From positions 2,604,001 through 2,668,000 of the forward strand of contig OZ251505.1 in NCBI GenBank assembly GCA_965242795.1: a stretch of DNA of 64,000 nucleotides, read 5' to 3'. Shown here in pieces: positions 15,990-24,596 of the stretch (within the stretch, counting starts at the first letter, position 1; each line of letters begins with the position of its first letter). The notes beneath the pieces were generated by a model. That model did not search any database and had not been told where the DNA came from. It worked only from the letters and a program-made list of their open reading frames with translations. This stretch comes from Bin18 sp965242795. Lineage in GTDB: Bacteria > Desulfobacterota > Binatia > Bin18. Both the position numbers and the translations under genes were made by a program.

Positions 15990-18578
15990 TCAGAATTCCA
16001 CCCCGGCACGCAGGTAGTAGAATCCGCCGGTGAAGCCGTACGGCGAGGATTCCGGGTACTGCGCACCGAGGTCCTGCGCGTACGGGTTTTTGCGCGGATG
16101 GGTATCGAATACGTTTTCCGCACCGGCGGCAAGGGTCAGCGTCTCGATCAGGGGAACGCCCGTGAAGGTGTAGGAGGCTTCCACGTCCACGAGCCAGCGT
16201 TCGCCGGTGCGCAGGGAGCGGCTGCTGCTGTTCCCGTGGGCCTCGAAGAAGTCGTCGTAGAAGTACAGCCGGGTCAGCAGCCGCCACGGCCCGACGCCGT
16301 GGTCCGCGGTCAGCGAGAAGCGGAACGCCGGCAACGCGTCCTCGATCTGGCGGACCTGCGTGGCGTCGATGACGTTGCGGTCGCGGCTATCGATGGTCAG
16401 ATCGTTCCAGTTGCCGGCGAAGGTGAACAAGGTCTCGCCCGCGCGCGTCGCCAGCGGGTAGGTGGCGACGAGGTCGACCCCCTGCGCGGTCGTGTCGAAC
16501 CCGTTGGTAAAATACCGCACCGAGGTGATGGCACTCGCGTCGGGAGACAGCCGGTCGAAGGCCCCGCGGCGGTCCGGCGTCACCGCGAAGTCCCGCGTCA
16601 GCCCGATGCGGTCCTGAATCTTGATGCGGTAGTAGTCGAGGGTCAGGCTGAGGGCGCCGGCGTTCAGGACCGCGCCGACGGAATAGTGGACGGATTTTTC
16701 CGGCGCCAGCGGCGTTCCCCCGAAGAAGGCCGCGACCGGATGGTGCGAGGGGAAAATGCCCTGGTCCACCAGTCCGGCGTCGGTCCACGTCGTGTTGACT
16801 TTGCGGATGTTGGACTGTCCCGGCGTCGGAGCGCGGAAGCCCGAGCCGACCGACCCGCGCAGGGCCAGCGCGTCGAGCGGCTGCCAATGGGCCGACGCCT
16901 TGCCGTTGACGCTCTCGCCGATGTCGCCGTCGAAGTGCTCGTAGCGCCCGGCCAGCCCGAGGCGGAGGGACGCGACCACCTCGGCTTCCAGGTCCATGTA
17001 CAGCGCGTAATTATCGCGGGTGAAGACGCCGGCGGAGTCCGGGCGGAAGCCGGTGAACCCGTTGGAGCCGATCCCGAAGCCCTGCCCGGCGAGATCCAGA
17101 GCGTCGTCGATGAACCGGGAGTTTTCGCCTCCGAGCGCGTGTTCGTATTCCTCCATGTGATACTCGAACCCGAAGGCGAGATGCAGCGGCACGGACAGGA
17201 CGTCCCAAGGTCGGGAGACGTCCAGGTTGAAGGTCCGCTCGAACTGCCGATTCCCGCCGGGCCGGTAGGAGGTCGGAATGTTCGTGCGCAGCGCGGCGAG
17301 TTGCGGGTTGACGGTGTGGTGCATGAAGAAATCGATGCGGTTGTAGCCGAAGCTGGCGCTGGCGTCGTACGCCCAGTCGTTCAGCAGCGCCGCGGCGCCT
17401 CTCAGACCGTCCGTTTCCCCGCGCAGCCCGAAGGCGACGCTCCAGTCTTTCAGATGGCCGCCGAAGCGGGGCGTGAACCCGCCCGGAAACCGCTCGTTGA
17501 AGATGAAGCAGTGCTCGGGCAGCGCGACGTTCGTGTAGTCGGCCGCGGGATTGGTGGGGACGGCCGGGCAGCCGCGCCCGGTGCCCGACAGGTCGGCCAC
17601 CAGCAAGGTCTTCCCGCCGTCCCCGGAGAAGATGCCGGAGCGGGTGTTGGGATTGCGAAAGAAGAAGCCGCCCTCCACCGTGCGCTCCGCATAGTTGCCG
17701 AACGCGTACAGCCGGGCGTCGAGGGCCTGCAGGTCCAGCCCCAGGTTGCCGAAGAACTTGTAGTCGTAACGGATTTCCGGCGCGCCCCAGATTTGCGTCG
17801 CCGGCCGCCGGACCCCGCGGTTACCGGCCTCGACCAGTGCCCGGGCGTCTCGCCGCTGGACGCTGCGGCTGGTCTCGTCCGCGTTCAGCAACTCGAAGCT
17901 GAAGTTGGCGAAGCCGTGCTCGGTCAGCGGCAGGCCGAGGTTGGCGGCCACCTGCACCTTGTCGCCGTCGCCGTGGTACGTCTGGCCCCAGGTCGTCTGC
18001 ACGGACAGGCCCTCCGCGTCTTCCCTGAGCCGGAAGTTCAGAACGCCGGCGATGGCGTCCGAGCCGTACTGGGCCGCGGCCCCGTCCCGCAACACTTCGA
18101 CCCGCTCCAAGGCGATCGCCGGAATCGTCGCCAAGTCCGGGCCTTGTGCTCCGAGATTGGCGCCGTCCGTAAAGGTGATGACCGAGGCACGGTGGCGGCG
18201 TTTGCCGTTGACCAGCACCAGCGTCGAGTCCGCGGACAGCCCGCGCAGGTTGGCCGGGCGAACGAGCGTGGCCGCGTCGCTGATGGGTTGCTGGTTGACG
18301 TTGTAGGACGGGACCGTCGCCGCCAGCAGCGAGTCCATGTCCCGGATGCCGTAGGTCTGGAGATCGTCGCCCTGAATGACGTCCACGGGCACCGGGGAAT
18401 CCTGCGCCGAGCGCCCGGGCAGCCGCGACCCGACCACGCTGAGCGTCCCGATATCGACGACCCCCGGCTGTGGTTCCTGCGCCCACACGGAGGTCGTGCC
18501 GATGAACAGGCAAAGACCCGTCAGGAACCCGAATCGCCACCTTCCGTACTTCCTCGGACGCATCTGCATTTCCCCCAT
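15990..18578 (-). CDS. TonB-dependent outer-membrane receptor, paralog 3 (first in the tandem)
   Basis: 862 residues; signal peptide ends near SVWAQ. Plug (VVGSRLPGRSAQDSPVPVDV; EVLRDGAAAQYGSDAIAGVL) and barrel are full length, ending YYLRAGVEF. The ATG at 18578 has AAAGGA six bases upstream and is preferred to internal ATGs at 18569 and 18563. As the first gene of the tandem it carries the promoter side, in the divergent region shared with hpnJ. The three copies keep the plug nearly identical while barrel loops differ, as expected for duplication followed by ligand diversification (inference). Confidence 0.92.
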   Translation of the reverse strand: MGEMQMRPRKYGRWRFGFLTGLCLFIGTTSVWAQEPQPGVVDIGTLSVVGSRLPGRSAQDSPVPVDVIQGDDLQTYGIRDMDSLLAATVPSYNVNQQPISDAATLVRPANLRGLSADSTLVLVNGKRRHRASVITFTDGANLGAQGPDLATIPAIALERVEVLRDGAAAQYGSDAIAGVLNFRLREDAEGLSVQTTWGQTYHGDGDKVQVAANLGLPLTEHGFANFSFELLNADETSRSVQRRDARALVEAGNRGVRRPATQIWGAPEIRYDYKFFGNLGLDLQALDARLYAFGNYAERTVEGGFFFRNPNTRSGIFSGDGGKTLLVADLSGTGRGCPAVPTNPAADYTNVALPEHCFIFNERFPGGFTPRFGGHLKDWSVAFGLRGETDGLRGAAALLNDWAYDASASFGYNRIDFFMHHTVNPQLAALRTNIPTSYRPGGNRQFERTFNLDVSRPWDVLSVPLHLAFGFEYHMEEYEHALGGENSRFIDDALDLAGQGFGIGSNGFTGFRPDSAGVFTRDNYALYMDLEAEVVASLRLGLAGRYEHFDGDIGESVNGKASAHWQPLDALALRGSVGSGFRAPTPGQSNIRKVNTTWTDAGLVDQGIFPSHHPVAAFFGGTPLAPEKSVHYSVGAVLNAGALSLTLDYYRIKIQDRIGLTRDFAVTPDRRGAFDRLSPDASAITSVRYFTNGFDTTAQGVDLVATYPLATRAGETLFTFAGNWNDLTIDSRDRNVIDATQVRQIEDALPAFRFSLTADHGVGPWRLLTRLYFYDDFFEAHGNSSSRSLRTGERWLVDVEASYTFTGVPLIETLTLAAGAENVFDTHPRKNPYAQDLGAQYPESSPYGFTGGFYYLRAGVEF

Positions 18579-18679
18579 GCGTTATCCTTTCTATCTCCCG
18601 TCATACTCTCCCGCAGTAGAAGGAACACCCCAACACATGGAGACAATAGGTGCTAGGATACATTCTTCCTGTCCACGCT

Positions 18680-18710
18680 CGCTTTTCTTCTTGAGTGTCA
18701 CATGTATAAT
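18680..18710 (+). promoter_or_regulatory. Candidate sigma-70 promoter for hpnJ
   Basis: A perfect TATAAT at 18705-18710, 83 nt before the hpnJ start, in the divergent gap between hpnJ and the TonB receptors. The upstream hexamer at 17-nt spacing (CTTTTC) is a poor -35, so support rests on the -10 box and position. Confidence 0.35.
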
Positions 18711-18792
18711 GCGGCGCTTCCAGAAGGGGAGGATGAGGGGGAGACGCCCGCCACGGCCATCCCGGGGCGGAGCGGGAAGGAGCGATGCCGCA

Positions 18793-20247
18793 ATGCGTAC
18801 TTTGTTCTTGAATCCGCCGGCGTACGAGAATTTCGACGGCGGGGCGGGCTCGCGCTATCAGGCGACCCGCGAGGTGTGGTCGTTCTGGTATCCGGCGTGG
18901 CTCTGCTATCCGGCCGGCATGATCGAAGACAGCCGCGTGCTGGATGCGCCGCCCGAAGGCTTGCGGCAGGCTGAAACAGTCGAGATCGCCAAGGCGTACG
19001 ATTTCGTCGTGCTGCACACCAGCACGCCGTCGGTGGAACTGGATGCACGGACCGCGGAGATGATTAAAGAGCGGAACCCGGCGTGCACGATCGCCTTCGT
19101 CGGGGGGCATCCGACCGCCCAACCCGAACAGACCCTCGAGATTTCCGCGGCCATCGACATCGCGGCGCGCAAGGAGTTCGACTACTCCATGAAGGAGGTG
19201 GCCGAAGGGCGGGATTGGGCGGACGTGCGCGGCATCAGCTACCGCCGCGACGGCCGGATCCACCACAATCTGGAACGGCCCACGCTGACCGACGACGAGT
19301 TGGACGCCCTGCCGTTCGTCACCCGCATCTACGCCCGCGACCTGGACTTCCGCAAATACAACAGCCCCTATTGTCAGTATCCCTACGTTTCGCTCTACAC
19401 CGGCCGCGGGTGTCCGGCCCGCTGTACGTTCTGCCTCTGGCCGCAGGTGACGACCGGGCATTCCTACCGCACGCGCTCGGTGGGCAACGTGATCGAGGAA
19501 GTGCAGGAGATGCGCCGCCTCTTTCCCGGCATGAAGGAGGTCTTCTTCGACGACGACACGTTCACCGCGGACCCGAAACGGGCGCGGGGCATCGCCGAGA
19601 AGATGGGGGCGCTGGGCCTGTGCTGGTCCACCAACGCGCGCGGCAACGTGGACTACGAAACCCTCAAGGTGCTCAAAGACGGCGGGCTGCGCCTGTTCGT
19701 GGTCGGCTACGAGTCCGGCAACGCCGCCATCCTCAAGAACATCAAGAAGGGCGTCGCCCTGGAGACGGTGCGGCGTTTCACCAAGGACTGCCATACGCTC
19801 GGCATCAAGATTCACGGGACGTTCATCCTGGGGCTGCCGGGCGAGACCCGCGAGACCATGCAGGAGACCATGCGCTTCGCGCGCGAGATGAACCCGGAAA
19901 CGATCCAGGTGTCGCTCGCCTCGCCCTATCCCGGCACCGCGTTCTACGACTTCGCGCTCGACAACGGGTACATCAAGGCCGACGACATGGTCGGCGAATC
20001 GGGCTACCAGCAGTGCGTCATCAACTACCCGAACCTGTCCGGCGAGGAGATTTTCGCAACGGTCGAGAAGTTCTACCGCTCCTACTATCTCCGCCCGCGC
20101 TACATCTTCAAAGCGGTGAACAAGATGGCCCGCGACCCGGAAGAGCGCAAACGCATGTGGCAGGAAGGCAAGGATTTCTTCCGCACCATGCGCAAACGGC
20201 GCGCGATGGGCGGGGCCGCCAAAGCTGCGTCCTCACCGGCCGCCTGA
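18793..20247 (+). CDS. hpnJ: Hopanoid biosynthesis radical SAM protein HpnJ
   Basis: 484 residues from the ATG at 18793 (MRTLFLNPPAYENFDGGAGS); longer frames run into the promoter region. An N-terminal Rossmann-like region (LHTSTPSVELD, FVGGHPTAQPE) of the B12-binding type is followed by a radical SAM domain with C207, C211 and C214 (GRGCPARCTFC) binding the 4Fe-4S cluster. The sequence matches HpnJ. By family knowledge it works on the ribose-derived side chain of bacteriohopanetetrol to form the cyclitol ring. hpnI follows after 242 bp on the same strand and hpnK converges on hpnI; HpnI, HpnK and HpnJ act as one pathway. Confidence 0.93.
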   Translation: MRTLFLNPPAYENFDGGAGSRYQATREVWSFWYPAWLCYPAGMIEDSRVLDAPPEGLRQAETVEIAKAYDFVVLHTSTPSVELDARTAEMIKERNPACTIAFVGGHPTAQPEQTLEISAAIDIAARKEFDYSMKEVAEGRDWADVRGISYRRDGRIHHNLERPTLTDDELDALPFVTRIYARDLDFRKYNSPYCQYPYVSLYTGRGCPARCTFCLWPQVTTGHSYRTRSVGNVIEEVQEMRRLFPGMKEVFFDDDTFTADPKRARGIAEKMGALGLCWSTNARGNVDYETLKVLKDGGLRLFVVGYESGNAAILKNIKKGVALETVRRFTKDCHTLGIKIHGTFILGLPGETRETMQETMRFAREMNPETIQVSLASPYPGTAFYDFALDNGYIKADDMVGESGYQQCVINYPNLSGEEIFATVEKFYRSYYLRPRYIFKAVNKMARDPEERKRMWQEGKDFFRTMRKRRAMGGAAKAASSPAA

Positions 20248-20282
20248 TCCAGGGACGCACGTCTCCGCCCCTCTTCTCCCTA

Positions 20283-20400
20283 CGACGCTTCGACAGGCTC
20301 AGCGTCCGGCTCGCTGCTCAGGGACCTTTTCCTCCCTCGGTTCGTCGAGCCTGCGATGTGTTGAGCTTGCGATGTCCTGAGCTCGTCAAGGGGTGTCGCA
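20283..20400. repeat. REP-type repeats between hpnJ and hpnI
   Basis: Contains CTTCGACAGGCTCAGCGTCC and further CTCAGGGACC, GAGCCTGCG and GAGCTTGCG fragments. It fills most of the 242-bp gap, so hpnI may have its own promoter just after it. Confidence 0.55.
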
Positions 20401-20489
20401 ACTGGCGCAGGATCCTCTTGTACATAATTCCCTATCGAGACCGTTCTCAGGTTGTCTTGCATGGAATTTCCGGTTGAAGTGCCCGTTCC

Positions 20490-21674
20490 ATGATCGCAGC
20501 GTGGGGCGTGGCCGGCCTGCTGCTGGTCTCGCTACTCTATTACGTTTTCAGCATCGTTGCGGCACGGCGGTTCTTCCGGCCGCCCGCGGGGGGTGACGCC
20601 GGAACCGAAAAGTTCCCGCCCGTCTCCATCCTCAAACCGCTCAAGGGCGTCCAGCCCGACCTGTACGACGATCTGGCCAGCTTCTGCCGGCTCGACTATC
20701 CGGTCTTTCAACTCGTGTGCGGCGTGCACGCTGCGGACGATCCCGCGGTGGACGTCGTCCGGCGGCTGCAACACGATTTCCCCGACCGCGACATCCGGCT
20801 GGTGGTCGCGGCGCAGCCGCTCGGCAGCAATTACAAGGTCGGCACCCTGTACCACCTCATGCCCGAAGTGGAGTACGACCACATCGTCGTCACCGACAGT
20901 GACGTGTCGGTGGAGCCGGACTATCTGCGCCGTGTCATCCCCGCACTGGCTCACGCCGGGGTCGTAAGCTGTGTCTATCGCGGCGGGGCGCGGCGTCCGC
21001 TGTCGGCGCTGATCGAGTCCCTGATGATCAACACCACCTTCATGCCGCAGGTGGTGGTCGCCAGCCCAATCGAGACGCCGCGCTACGCGTTCGGGGCGAG
21101 CATGGCGCTCACCCGCGCCTGCCTGAACGCCATCGGGGGGTTCGCGGCGCTGCGCGACTATCTGGCCGACGACTACCATCTCGGCAGGCTCGCCAGCCGA
21201 GCGGGCTACACGGTGCGCGTATTGCCCACGCTCGTCGAAACACGGCCCGATGCCGGCTCGCTACGCGACTCGTTCCACCACCAATTGCGCTGGGCGCGTA
21301 CGCAGCGGAACTGCCGGCCGACCGGCTACGTCGGGACCGTCGTGACGTTCGGCACGGTCTGGGCCGGTCTGGGTCTGCTCGGTTGGTGGGGAGCGCCGGA
21401 GTTCCGGCTGGTGGGCGTCCTTGCTCTCGTCGTGCTGGGCGTCCGCATGGCCGCCGCGGCCTTGCTCTCGCAACGGTTTCTCCGCTCGCCCCTCCCGCGC
21501 GCGAGTCTGCTGCTCGTGCCGCTGACCGATCTGTTCTCGTTCGTGATCTGGTGCGCCAGCCTGGGCGGCCACACCGTGCGCTGGCGCGAATACCGCTTCA
21601 GGGTGCAGAAAGACGGGCGGATGGTGCGCGTCAGTGAGCGGCACCCGGAGTCGAGGAAAAATTGGCGTAGCTGA
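20490..21674 (+). CDS. hpnI: Hopanoid glycosyltransferase HpnI
   Basis: 394 residues, family GT2, ceramide-glucosyltransferase type. N-terminal membrane helix, then the nucleotide-sugar domain with VSILKPLKG, the DSD metal site (D136, D138) and QLRW at 265-268, the Q-x-x-R-W motif of processive or lipid GT2 enzymes. Two or three C-terminal membrane helices follow. By family knowledge HpnI adds N-acetylglucosamine to bacteriohopanetetrol before HpnK deacetylates it and HpnJ contracts the ring. The 3' end overlaps hpnK, on the opposite strand, by 44 bp. Confidence 0.92.
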   Translation: MIAAWGVAGLLLVSLLYYVFSIVAARRFFRPPAGGDAGTEKFPPVSILKPLKGVQPDLYDDLASFCRLDYPVFQLVCGVHAADDPAVDVVRRLQHDFPDRDIRLVVAAQPLGSNYKVGTLYHLMPEVEYDHIVVTDSDVSVEPDYLRRVIPALAHAGVVSCVYRGGARRPLSALIESLMINTTFMPQVVVASPIETPRYAFGASMALTRACLNAIGGFAALRDYLADDYHLGRLASRAGYTVRVLPTLVETRPDAGSLRDSFHHQLRWARTQRNCRPTGYVGTVVTFGTVWAGLGLLGWWGAPEFRLVGVLALVVLGVRMAAAALLSQRFLRSPLPRASLLLVPLTDLFSFVIWCASLGGHTVRWREYRFRVQKDGRMVRVSERHPESRKNWRS

Positions 21675-22527
21675 CGAGCCGGATGTCATGGTCGCGAACG
21701 GCCGCGGCCACCGCTGGGCTGGTCAATGCGGCGAGTTCCAGATCGCGGCGATAGGCGGGCGTCCAGCGTTCCACCTCGGGACACGGCAGCATGGCCGGGT
21801 GACAGTACAATTCGGTCACCCCGGGCCGCAGCCGCGGCAACAGGCCGAGGAGATAGCCTTCGTCCACGTGCCCGCTCTGGTGCAGGCCGAAGAGATGGTC
21901 GGGATGGTGCACGCCGGCTCGGTCGAGCGCGGATGCGCTGCGGTTCGCCAGCTTGGCGAAGAGCCAGCCTTCCCAGCGCTTCGCCAGTGCTCGGCTTGGG
22001 TCGAGGGCCAAACCGGCAGCTGTGTCTTCGCGGGTGAGGCGCACGGCCGGTACGGCGTATTCCGCGGCCAATTCCAGCACGGCGTCCATCACGACGGGGT
22101 GCATGTGCAGGTTGAGATGCCCGTCCACGTGCGACGGTTGCAAGCCGGTCGCCAGAAAACGTTCGAGCTGCGCCCGACACTCGGCCCGCACTTCGGCCCG
22201 CGCCCGGGGCGAGAAGAAATAGCGTAAGCCCGCTCTGGTCGGGTTGTCGACAAACCACCCATCGGCGTCGGTGATCGTAGGCAGGTTCCGTGCCGGCAAC
22301 ACTGCGCGGCCTTGGACCAGGGCGAGATGCAGGCCGACGCCGAGTGCGGGCTGCTCGCGAGCCGAATCCACGGCTTCGCGCCACGCGGGCGCGGTCACCA
22401 TCAGGCTGGTGTTCGTCAGAATGCCGTGGCGGTGCGCCCGCAGGATGCCGGCGTTGACCTGGGACGACAGGCCGAAGTCGTCGCCGTTGACGATCAGGCA
22501 ACGCGCCGCAGCGGTCGGGGCGGACAT
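21631..22527 (-). CDS. hpnK: Hopanoid deacetylase HpnK (ChbG/YdjC fold)
   Basis: 298 residues. Metal-site motifs of the YdjC/ChbG deacetylase family are present: NGDDFG (D16, D17), LGVGLHLAL and HVDGHLNLHMHP. HpnK removes the acetyl group from the GlcNAc that HpnI places on bacteriohopanetetrol. Tail-to-tail with hpnI (44-bp overlap), so transcription of one could interfere with the other. It is the last gene of the long minus-strand run mlaA-hpnM-hpnN-phosphonate genes-hpnK, separated from the nucleotidyltransferase by a 183-bp repeat-filled gap. Confidence 0.92.
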   Translation of the reverse strand: MSAPTAAARCLIVNGDDFGLSSQVNAGILRAHRHGILTNTSLMVTAPAWREAVDSAREQPALGVGLHLALVQGRAVLPARNLPTITDADGWFVDNPTRAGLRYFFSPRARAEVRAECRAQLERFLATGLQPSHVDGHLNLHMHPVVMDAVLELAAEYAVPAVRLTREDTAAGLALDPSRALAKRWEGWLFAKLANRSASALDRAGVHHPDHLFGLHQSGHVDEGYLLGLLPRLRPGVTELYCHPAMLPCPEVERWTPAYRRDLELAALTSPAVAAAVRDHDIRLVSYANFSSTPGAAH

Positions 22528-22601
22528 GAGGAATCAGATGCAAAACGATCCGAGAGCGTTGGGTGATGTCTCAATTCAAATTTCATAGCGCTGCGTGGTG
22601 C

Positions 22602-22714
22602 GTAGGGGCAGGCCCCTGTGCCTGCCCTCTCCTCCCCCGTCCAGGGCAACCACAGGGGGTTGCCCCTACGCCCAGACCGCAAGGGAGTAGGGGCGAAAGA
22701 TTTTTCGCCCCTAC
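22602..22714. repeat. GTAGGGGC-type inverted repeats between hpnK and the nucleotidyltransferase gene
   Basis: Two adjacent elements. One runs 22602-22669 (GTAGGGGCAGGCCCC ... GTTGCCCCTAC). The other is a perfect 12-bp hairpin at 22687-22714 (GTAGGGGCGAAA / TTTCGCCCCTAC, 4-nt loop). The outer end of the second contains the stop codon of the nucleotidyltransferase gene. Confidence 0.75.
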
Positions 22715-23466
22715 GTGGGGCCCGCCCGATCGAGGACGTCGAGTCGGTCGATTGCGGGTAGCACGTCGCGTTCCGCGGCCTCCAGGTCTCGGGGAAAGTC
22801 GATCTCCGTCCAGGGTAGGTCGTCCACCCGCTCGAACCCGACCCGGCGCCGAGCCAGAAAATCGGGAAACGCATCCTCGTGTTCGATCTCGTGGCGGCCG
22901 CGGGCTACGTGGTCGTCGAGGATCGAACCGAGCAGCGGCGCGTCCGCCCGTCCGACCTTGAGGAAGCCGACCGACTCGCCGATCACGTCGTAGTCGCCGG
23001 TGCCGCCGCGCACGATGGTTTCGACCCGTCCGCCGCGCGTCAGCAGCATTTGTTCTTCGCCGGTGTTCGGGGACCCTGCGTCGAGCAGGAAGCAGTTCGG
23101 CTGGGGCGATTCAACCAAGCGTTGCAGCAGCCGGACCGGGAACAGTACGTCGGCATCCATGACGAGCACGTCGGTATCGAACTCCGCCCGCGCGCTCCAC
23201 AACGACAGGATGGCGCCCTGTTCGTAGCGCGGGTTGTGGACGTAGCGCACCGTCACGCCGGCGCATCGCGTCCCGGTCTCCGTGCGAATCAGGTCGGCGC
23301 GATAGCCAACCACAATTACCGCCTCCCGCACACCCGCGGCGCCCAATGCGGCCAACGTGCGTTCGAGCAAGCTGCGTCCGCCGACCCGCAGCAGGCATTT
23401 TGGCCGCGCGTCCGCGGCGTCGGCCAGCCGTTTGCCGACTCCCGCGGCCAGGATGATCGCCTTCAT
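22711..23466 (-). CDS. PntC-like nucleotidyltransferase (candidate phosphonate cytidylyltransferase)
   Basis: 251 residues from the ATG at 23466. MKAIILAAGVGKRL and RPKCLLRVGGRSLLERTL are the nucleotide-binding signature of sugar-nucleotide/CTP transferases, with VMDADVLF as the metal-binding acidic motif. The start overlaps the transaminase stop by 4 nt (ATGA). That pairing, plus the decarboxylase genes upstream, suggests a PntC-type enzyme that activates 2-aminoethylphosphonate as its CMP derivative for transfer to a lipid or glycan (inference from context). A generic NDP-sugar pyrophosphorylase is the main alternative. The stop codon lies within a repeat hairpin. Confidence 0.75.
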   Translation of the reverse strand: MKAIILAAGVGKRLADAADARPKCLLRVGGRSLLERTLAALGAAGVREAVIVVGYRADLIRTETGTRCAGVTVRYVHNPRYEQGAILSLWSARAEFDTDVLVMDADVLFPVRLLQRLVESPQPNCFLLDAGSPNTGEEQMLLTRGGRVETIVRGGTGDYDVIGESVGFLKVGRADAPLLGSILDDHVARGRHEIEHEDAFPDFLARRRVGFERVDDLPWTEIDFPRDLEAAERDVLPAIDRLDVLDRAGPT

Positions 23467-24581
23467 GTACGCGCGTCCGCGGACCGATCCGGCAGGACCT
23501 CGGACAACGCGGCGAGAAAACGTCGGAAATCGTCCATCGTCAGATGCCCCATGTTGGCGACCCGGAAAATCTCGGATTGCAGTGCACCCTGCCCGGCGTA
23601 GATGACGAAGCCGCGGCGTTTGAGCCCGTCGTGCAGGCCGGTGTAGTCGAGGCCGCGCGGCAGCCGAAGCGCGGTCAGGGAGTTGGAGCGCAGTCCGGGT
23701 GGCAGCAGGCAAGCAAGCCCCAATTCGTCGAAACCGTTCCGCAGCAACTCGGCCGCGGCGCGGTAACGCCGGATACGGCCCGCGGGCGTTTCTTCCAGCA
23801 ACTCGTCGAGCGCGGCGTCCAATGCATACCACGCCGGCACCGCGGGCGTGAACGGAATGCCTGCCTGCTCCTGTGCCTCCCAGTGCAGCGGCAGATGCAG
23901 ATACAGCGAACGTCGTGGGTAATCTGCGGGGTTCTGCTGCATGGCCTGCATCGCCTCGTCACGTATGAGCACGAACGATACGCCCGGCTGTCCTTGGATA
24001 CATTTGTTGGCCGTGCAGGCACAGGCGTCCACGCCGTCGCGCGCCAAGTCGAGGGTTTCGCCGCCCAGCGCGCTGACCGCGTCGAGCAGGAAGACGCGGC
24101 CCGCCCGGCGGACGCGCGCCCCGATCTCGGCGACGGGGTTGAGCAGGCCGGTCGTGGTCTCGTGATGGACCAGCGCCACCGCGGCGATCTGCGGATCTCG
24201 GTCGAGTGCCGAGGAAAGCTCCGCCAAGTCGGGCGGTTCCGTCCAGGCCCGGCGCAGCTCGACGGTCGGGATACGGTGCGCGTCGGCCATCTGTCGCATG
24301 CGGTCGCCGTACACGCCGTTGTTGACGACCAGCAGCTTGCGGCCTTCGGGGACGCACGAGGCGACCATCGCCTCGACCGCCAGCGTGCCAGAGCCGCTCA
24401 GCACCACCGCGGTATAGCCCGCGGGCGCGAACGCCCGACACAGCTTGCGGCGCACCGCGGCGAGCAGGTCGGAGAATTCCGATTCGCGGTGGCACAGGTC
24501 GCCGCGCAGCAGCGCGTCACGGACGCGCGGGGAGACGTTGACCGGCCCGGGGTTGAGCAGAATGGGTTGCGCCATTTTCAA
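23463..24581 (-). CDS. 2-aminoethylphosphonate-pyruvate transaminase-like (class V aminotransferase)
   Basis: 372 residues of the PhnW/AepT type: LLNPGPVNVSPRV at the N-terminus, SGSGTLAVEAM for phosphate binding, D167 in LLDAVSALGG for the pyridine nitrogen and K193 in TANKCIQGQPG as Schiff-base lysine. The family interconverts phosphonoacetaldehyde and 2-aminoethylphosphonate. Because decarboxylase genes precede it and a nucleotidyltransferase overlaps its end, the biosynthetic direction is likelier than catabolism; no phosphonatase or C-P lyase gene is nearby. Starts from MKMAQPI or MAQPI are both possible. Confidence 0.85.
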   Translation of the reverse strand: MKMAQPILLNPGPVNVSPRVRDALLRGDLCHRESEFSDLLAAVRRKLCRAFAPAGYTAVVLSGSGTLAVEAMVASCVPEGRKLLVVNNGVYGDRMRQMADAHRIPTVELRRAWTEPPDLAELSSALDRDPQIAAVALVHHETTTGLLNPVAEIGARVRRAGRVFLLDAVSALGGETLDLARDGVDACACTANKCIQGQPGVSFVLIRDEAMQAMQQNPADYPRRSLYLHLPLHWEAQEQAGIPFTPAVPAWYALDAALDELLEETPAGRIRRYRAAAELLRNGFDELGLACLLPPGLRSNSLTALRLPRGLDYTGLHDGLKRRGFVIYAGQGALQSEIFRVANMGHLTMDDFRRFLAALSEVLPDRSADART

Positions 24582-24596
24582 GTAGGATATCCCTCT

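Noticed and set aside
10554..18656. Three open frames of more than 800 codons on the plus strand opposite the TonB receptors
   Set aside because: They are antisense shadows of GC-rich genes: low-complexity Arg/Val/Gly-rich products with no domain, while the minus-strand frames encode complete receptors.
18579..18792. Fur-box or other operator in the divergent region before the TonB receptors
   Set aside because: No convincing palindromic operator could be seen by eye; only the TATAAT box was kept.
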